A stretch of 64,000 bases of DNA from Bradyrhizobium tropiciagri (GTDB lineage: Bacteria; Pseudomonadota; Alphaproteobacteria; Rhizobiales; Xanthobacteraceae): assembly GCF_018130505.1 (NCBI RefSeq), contig NZ_JAFCKH010000001.1, positions 310,001-374,000 of the forward strand. The letters run 5' to 3'. Shown here piece by piece: positions 61,001 through 64,000 of the stretch; positions within the stretch are counted from its first letter, which is position 1, and the number at the start of each line of letters is the position of its first letter. Made by a program: the position numbers and the translations under genes. The notes under the pieces are model-generated. The model was given only the letters and a program-made list of their open reading frames with translations, was not told the DNA's origin and made no database searches.

Positions 61001-64000
61001 ATGCTCGCCGTGCGGAAGTCGCCGTCGGTGTCGGTGATCGTCGCGACCAGGCTGACGATGTTCGGTGTCAGCGCGATGCCTTCGCCGCTGTCCGGATTGG
61101 TGGCCGAGGACTGCTTCACCGCGCGGAATTCGGTAAAGGTCACGAGCCCGGTCACCGGATTCACCGCGATGGTGAACGCCAGCATGCCCTCGATGCCGCC
61201 GACATGGCCTTCGATGGTGTTGCCGTTCAGAACCAGCACGTCGGCGAGGCCGGTGTGGGAATCCACCAGACCCGACGGCGTGCCGTTGCCGCCGGCAATC
61301 GCGAGCGCATAGCCGATCGTCGCGCTGTCGGCGTCCTGCGTCGAGGTGAACGCCGAGGCGAAGCTGGCCGAAGTCACCGTCAATGCCGCGTTCGGCGCCG
61401 AGCCGGCGATGCCGTCATTGCGCTCGGTCGCGGTCAGATGCGTCTCGCTCAGCGTCAGCAACGGCGCCGTTCCCGTGGTCCCGATGGTCGGGCCGGCGTC
61501 GGTGATGATCAGCCGGCTGGCGAGATCGATGCTGGCCGCGCGGAAGTCGCCGTCATTGTCGGTGATGGTCGCGACCAGGCTGACGATGCCCGACGTCAGC
61601 GACTTGTCATCGCTGCCGGCAGGCTGCTTCACCGCGCGATAGGCGGTGAAGGTGACGAGCCCGGTCACGGGATCGAGCGCGATGGTGAACGCCAGCGTGC
61701 CGCCGATGCCGCCGACATGGCCCTCGATGGTGTTGCCGCTCTGAACCAGCACGTCGGCGAGGCCGGTCTGTGAGTCGACCAGGCCCGACGCGGTGCCGCT
61801 GCCACCGGCGATCGCCAGCGCGTAGCCGATGGTGGCGCCATCGGCGCCTTGCACCGACGTGAATGCGGTCGAGAAGTCGCCCGATGTCGCGGTCTGCGCG
61901 GCCCCGGCGAGCGCCGCCTCGCTCAGGATCAGCGACGGAGCGGTCCCCGTCGTTGCGATATTCGGGCCGTCGTCGGTGATGGTCAGCCGGCTGCCGAGAT
62001 CGAGGCTCGCGGCCTGCACGTCGCCGTCGAGATCCGTGATCGTCGCCACCAGATTGACCAGTCCCGATGTCAGCGAGACGCCTTCGCCGCCGTCCGGGCT
62101 GGTGCCATTGGGCTGCATCACCGGCCGGTATGAGATGAAGGTCACGAGCCCGGTCGCCGGATCGAGCGTGATGATGAACGCCAGCGTGCCGCCGGTGTCG
62201 CCGACCCGGCCCTCGATGACGTTGCCATTCAGGACCAGCACGTCGGCGAGGCCGGTGTGGGAGTCGACCAGGCCCGACGCGGTGCCGTCGCCGCCGGCGA
62301 TGGTCAGCGCGTAGTTGATCGTCGCGCCATCTGCGCCCTGCACCGAAGTGAATGCGGTGGCGAAGTCGGCAGAAATCGCCGTCAGCACCACGTCGGGCGC
62401 CGATCCGGCGATGTTGTCGTCGAGCCCGGTTGCCGTCAGATGGGTCTCGCTCAGCGTCAGCGACGGCGCCGTGCCCGTCGGCGCGATGCTCGGCCCGTCG
62501 TCGGTGATGAGCAACTGCCTGCCGAGGTCGATGCTCGCGCGCTGGAATTCGCCATTGATGTCGGTGACGGTCGCGACCAGATTGACCAGCCCTGATGTCA
62601 GCGACACGCCTTCGCCGTTGTCCGGACTGGTCCCGAACGGCTGCTGCACCGCCCGGTACTCGGTGAAAGTGATGATCCCGGTCGCCGGATCGACCGTGAT
62701 GGTGAACGCCAGCGTGCCGCCGGCGACGAGGCCTTCGATGGTGTTGCCGTTGAGGACCAGCACGTCGGCGAGGCCGGTATGCGAATCGACCAGGCCCGAT
62801 GCGACGCCGTTGCCGCCGGTGATCGTCAGCGCGTAACTGATCGTCGCTCCGTCAGTGCCCTGCACCGAGGTGAACGCGGTCGAGAAGTCCGCCGCTATCT
62901 TCGTCAGCGCGCCGTCCGGTGCGGAGCCGGCGACATTGTCGTTGAGCGCCGTGGCCGTCAGATGGGTCTCGCTCAGGGGCGTCAGCGGGCCCGGTCCCGC
63001 CACCCCGAGCAGCGGGCCGTGGATGGTGACCGTGATCAGCTGCGGGGTGCCGCCGATCGTGGTCACGGTGAAGCTATCGGTCAGCGTGTCGCCGACCCTG
63101 AGCGCCTGCACGGCGCTGTTGGCGTTGTCGAGCGTGTAGGTCCACGTGCCGCCAATGGTCATCGTGAATGTGCCGTAGCCGCCCGCGCTCTTCTTCGGCG
63201 TGCTGATGGCCGTGAAGGTGTTGGCCGGATCGTCGACGTCGATGTCGGTCAACGTGCCGCTCGCGATCAGCAGGCCGGGCGAGGCCTCGGCAACGCCGAC
63301 CGCGCCAACCACCGCGCCGGCGATGGTGCCGGAGATGATGGAGGCGTCGTCGGTGCCGACGATGGGAATGCTGAAGACCTGGCTCGACGACAGCTTGCTG
63401 TCCGACACCGTGATCACGAAGGTCTGGGTCGTGTTGGCCTTCAGCGCATTGATTGCGTCATTGTTCGGAACGAAGGTGTAGGCGCCGGTCTTGCTGTTGA
63501 GGAAGAACTTGCCATACGTGCCGACGGCGGACACGTCGTATTCCCGCTTGCCGACCCACTCGTGGTCGAGGACGCCGCCGCCGATGCCGAAGATCAAGGC
63601 TCCGCCATTGCTGGTGCTGGCGGAGAACGCCCCGCTCACCGTCGCGAACGCGTCGAACGCGATCGTGTCGACTTCGGTGGGGCCCGCTCCGAGGTCCAGG
63701 ACGGGCGGCCGCGGCGGGATCAACTGGTTTTCCGGGATGATGAACTGCGGCAGCGCCGCCAGCGGATTTTGCGCAATGGTCGGATCGGCCGGGTCGAAGT
63801 TGATCGGTTGCAGCAGCTGCGACCTGTCGAACGGGGTCGTACCGGAGCCCTTTGCCTCCCATCCTTTCTCGTAGTTGCCGAGCGCGGCTTGCTGGATTGC
63901 CCGCAGCTCCTCCATTCGCGCCGGCGAATTCGCGACCTGGCTGACGCTGACCGAGGAGCCGCGCTTGGTGATGACGACCGTCTCGCCGGGATCCTCGACG
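58087..64000 (-). CDS. Giant T1SS-143/DUF5801 repeat protein (partial)
   Basis: More than 1970 residues are visible; the frame runs in from the right edge, so the true N-terminus is outside. After an entry segment (ETVVITKRGSSVSVSQVANS) come two VCBS-like domains and seven repeats of about 176 residues (LSETHLTATALNDNIAGSAP, AFTSVQGADGATI, GLVDSHTGLADVLVLNGNTI, YRAVKQ, DKDGDFQKASIDLGSRL, ITDDGP). These are the T1SS-143/DUF5801 type of type I secretion substrates. The C-terminal 500 residues contain FTVNDITYNQETTIPSTDLL and end in HDLIL, compatible with a C-terminal secretion signal. Likely a large adhesin; transporter genes are not in view. Confidence 0.85.
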   Translation of the reverse strand, partial: VEDPGETVVITKRGSSVSVSQVANSPARMEELRAIQQAALGNYEKGWEAKGSGTTPFDRSQLLQPINFDPADPTIAQNPLAALPQFIIPENQLIPPRPPVLDLGAGPTEVDTIAFDAFATVSGAFSASTSNGGALIFGIGGGVLDHEWVGKREYDVSAVGTYGKFFLNSKTGAYTFVPNNDAINALKANTTQTFVITVSDSKLSSSQVFSIPIVGTDDASIISGTIAGAVVGAVGVAEASPGLLIASGTLTDIDVDDPANTFTAISTPKKSAGGYGTFTMTIGGTWTYTLDNANSAVQALRVGDTLTDSFTVTTIGGTPQLITVTIHGPLLGVAGPGPLTPLSETHLTATALNDNVAGSAPDGALTKIAADFSTAFTSVQGTDGATISYALTITGGNGVASGLVDSHTGLADVLVLNGNTIEGLVAGGTLAFTITVDPATGIITFTEYRAVQQPFGTSPDNGEGVSLTSGLVNLVATVTDINGEFQRASIDLGRQLLITDDGPSIAPTGTAPSLTLSETHLTATGLDDNIAGSAPDVVLTAISADFATAFTSVQGADGATINYALTIAGGDGTASGLVDSHTGLADVLVLNGNVIEGRVGDTGGTLAFIITLDPATGLVTFISYRPVMQPNGTSPDGGEGVSLTSGLVNLVATITDLDGDVQAASLDLGSRLTITDDGPNIATTGTAPSLILSEAALAGAAQTATSGDFSTAFTSVQGADGATIGYALAIAGGSGTASGLVDSQTGLADVLVQSGNTIEGHVGGIGGTLAFTIALDPVTGLVTFTAYRAVKQPAGSDDKSLTSGIVSLVATITDNDGDFRAASIDLASRLIITDAGPTIGTTGTAPLLTLSETHLTATERNDGIAGSAPNAALTVTSASFASAFTSTQDADSATIGYALAIAGGNGTPSGLVDSHTGLADVLVLNGNTIEGHVGGIEGMLAFTIAVNPVTGLVTFTEFRAVKQSSATNPDSGEGIALTPNIVSLVATITDTDGDFRTASIDLGSRLIISDDGPAIGTTGTAPSLTLSETHLTATALNDNIAGSAPNAALTSTSGNFATAFTSVQGADGATISYALAITGGNGAASGLIDSHTGLADVLVLNGNTIEGHVGSAAGVLAFTIALNAATGLVTFTEYRAVKQALGTNPDSGEGRSLTAGIVSLVATITDKDGDFQKASIDLASRLTITDDGPAVAATGTAPSLTLSETHLTATAQNDNIGGSAPNATLTAVSADFASAFTSSQGADGATIGYALTITGGNGTASGLVDSHTGLADVLVLNGSTIEGRVGSTGGALAFTIALNPVTGLVTFTEYRAVKQPLGTNPDTGEGKSPTSGIVSLVATITDKDGDFQKASIDLGSRLTITDDGPTIAATGTAPSLTLSETHLTATVGDDNIGGTAPNAALTAISASFASAFTSSQGADSATIGYSLKITGGNGTASGLVDSHTGLADVLVLNGNTIEGHVGSAGGKLAFTIAVNPTSGLVTFTEYRAVKQALGTNPDGGEGKSLASGIVSLDATITDKDGDFQIACIDLGKQLTITDDGPTIGGFDHAVLPAENDQIANGTYDVNFGADGNAGMLLAIHNGAVGSTGFNLATSNLGNGITSVHVTGNEADYNFYYTTHAVSGGVELDAYLTNANGALTDPYFTLLINPNGTYSFNLESVEILKEVTVAGSDFGASGSGTPSLTSPDEQLIITGSDNNGVPIDVKASSNGIAVGNTGLQMDSNERLNIAFVQEQPHVSFILTQWQGNGTANVVFHILDGSTDIHDFSVDIPKPSGGIANVVVQETSDTSLINTQTFDGSTKTYTLYVGHEFDQIQVGYDHAASGNATFTVNDITYNQETTIPSTDLLFDVSAFDKDGDSAATSLQVDIQGGTSHSASLASPALETSAVAAAGMAAAPSADTFHFTEQTFSSVAPEAPAPAALDLGPAWSGHHEDAVAAFSPPAVTDTAPAIDPGSYFKLAVDHLPHDLIL
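59365..62990 (-). repeat. Seven tandem ~528-bp repeats in the second giant gene
   Basis: The anchor CAGATGCGTCTCGCTCAG (read on the plus strand) recurs at 59851, 60379, 60907 and 61435, exactly 528 bp apart. A variant form appears at 62437 and 62959. One unit (about 61440-62000) is about 54 bp shorter and lacks the HLTAT segment. High DNA similarity between units indicates recent expansion. Confidence 0.85.

Noticed and set aside
59143-63139. Repeated plus-strand open frames of about 164 codons opposite the second giant gene
   Set aside because: They recur at the 528-bp repeat period and are simply the complement of the repeat. The minus frame carries the known T1SS-143-like motifs.

Overview
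The window is high-GC proteobacterial DNA that reads most like Bradyrhizobium or a close relative in the Alphaproteobacteria/Nitrobacteraceae. The reasons are three perfect EcfG-type general-stress promoters (GGAAC-N16/17-CGTT), dispersed palindromic intergenic repeats of the kind common in Bradyrhizobium, orphan Bug/TctC and branched-chain binding proteins, and the overall gene content. This assignment is inference from content, not from a marker gene.

Layout. (1) 1-240: N-terminal piece of a family 4-type glycosyltransferase. (2) 375-7660: small stress proteins, then a stressosome operon rsbR-rsbS-rsbT, an RsbT-like/RsbX-like fusion, an RsbT-like hybrid histidine kinase and a REC-HK-REC hybrid kinase, with a convergent single-domain response regulator. 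(3) 7977-14386: stress and envelope genes: an SDR oxidoreductase, a His/Tyr-rich secreted peptide, an MFS exporter, an EcfG-promoted DUF2231/sorbosone-dehydrogenase-like pair, four very small proteins and a PaaI-type thioesterase. (4) 14404-28865: a membrane hybrid kinase/LuxR regulator pair and, beyond a 537-bp intergenic region, a 3857-residue secreted/adhesin-like mosaic. The intergenic region carries two copies of TGCCTATTTAGG, one about 75-90 bp before each diverging start codon. (5) 28866-34179: accessory DNA: unidentified small genes, an AlpA-like/integrase pair, a 3' tRNA-Arg(UCU) fragment, a broken second integrase and an intact CAU-anticodon tRNA.

(6) 34263-37594: three orphan periplasmic binding proteins of three different transporter classes (TctC, TAXI, branched-chain ABC) with no permease. 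(7) 37780-47409: a molybdenum-cofactor group (two MoeA-like proteins, MobB), TusA and an oxalate/formate-type MFS carrier, interrupted by a lower-GC three-gene cassette (42087-44621) ending in a secreted zinc-protease-like protein. (8) 47640-57922: proteostasis and envelope genes: Lon, Hsp20, CorA behind an EcfG promoter, slipin/NfeD, a GFA protein, a DapA-like protein lacking its Schiff-base lysine, and small hypothetical genes. (9) 58087-64000: a second giant protein, entering from the right edge, built from seven T1SS-143/DUF5801-like repeats.

How they fit together. Several blocks point to environmental stress sensing and surface remodelling. The stressosome appears to feed a phosphorelay rather than a sigma-B switch. 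The LuxR system may control the large adhesin through the paired operators. The EcfG promoters tie DUF2934, DUF2231/sugar dehydrogenase and CorA genes to the general stress response. The Mo-cofactor, TusA and oxalate/formate genes suggest a nearby formate dehydrogenase. The most original candidates are the phosphorelay-coupled stressosome, the zinc-protease cassette, the LuxR-giant adhesin pair and the DapA homologue with an altered active site.
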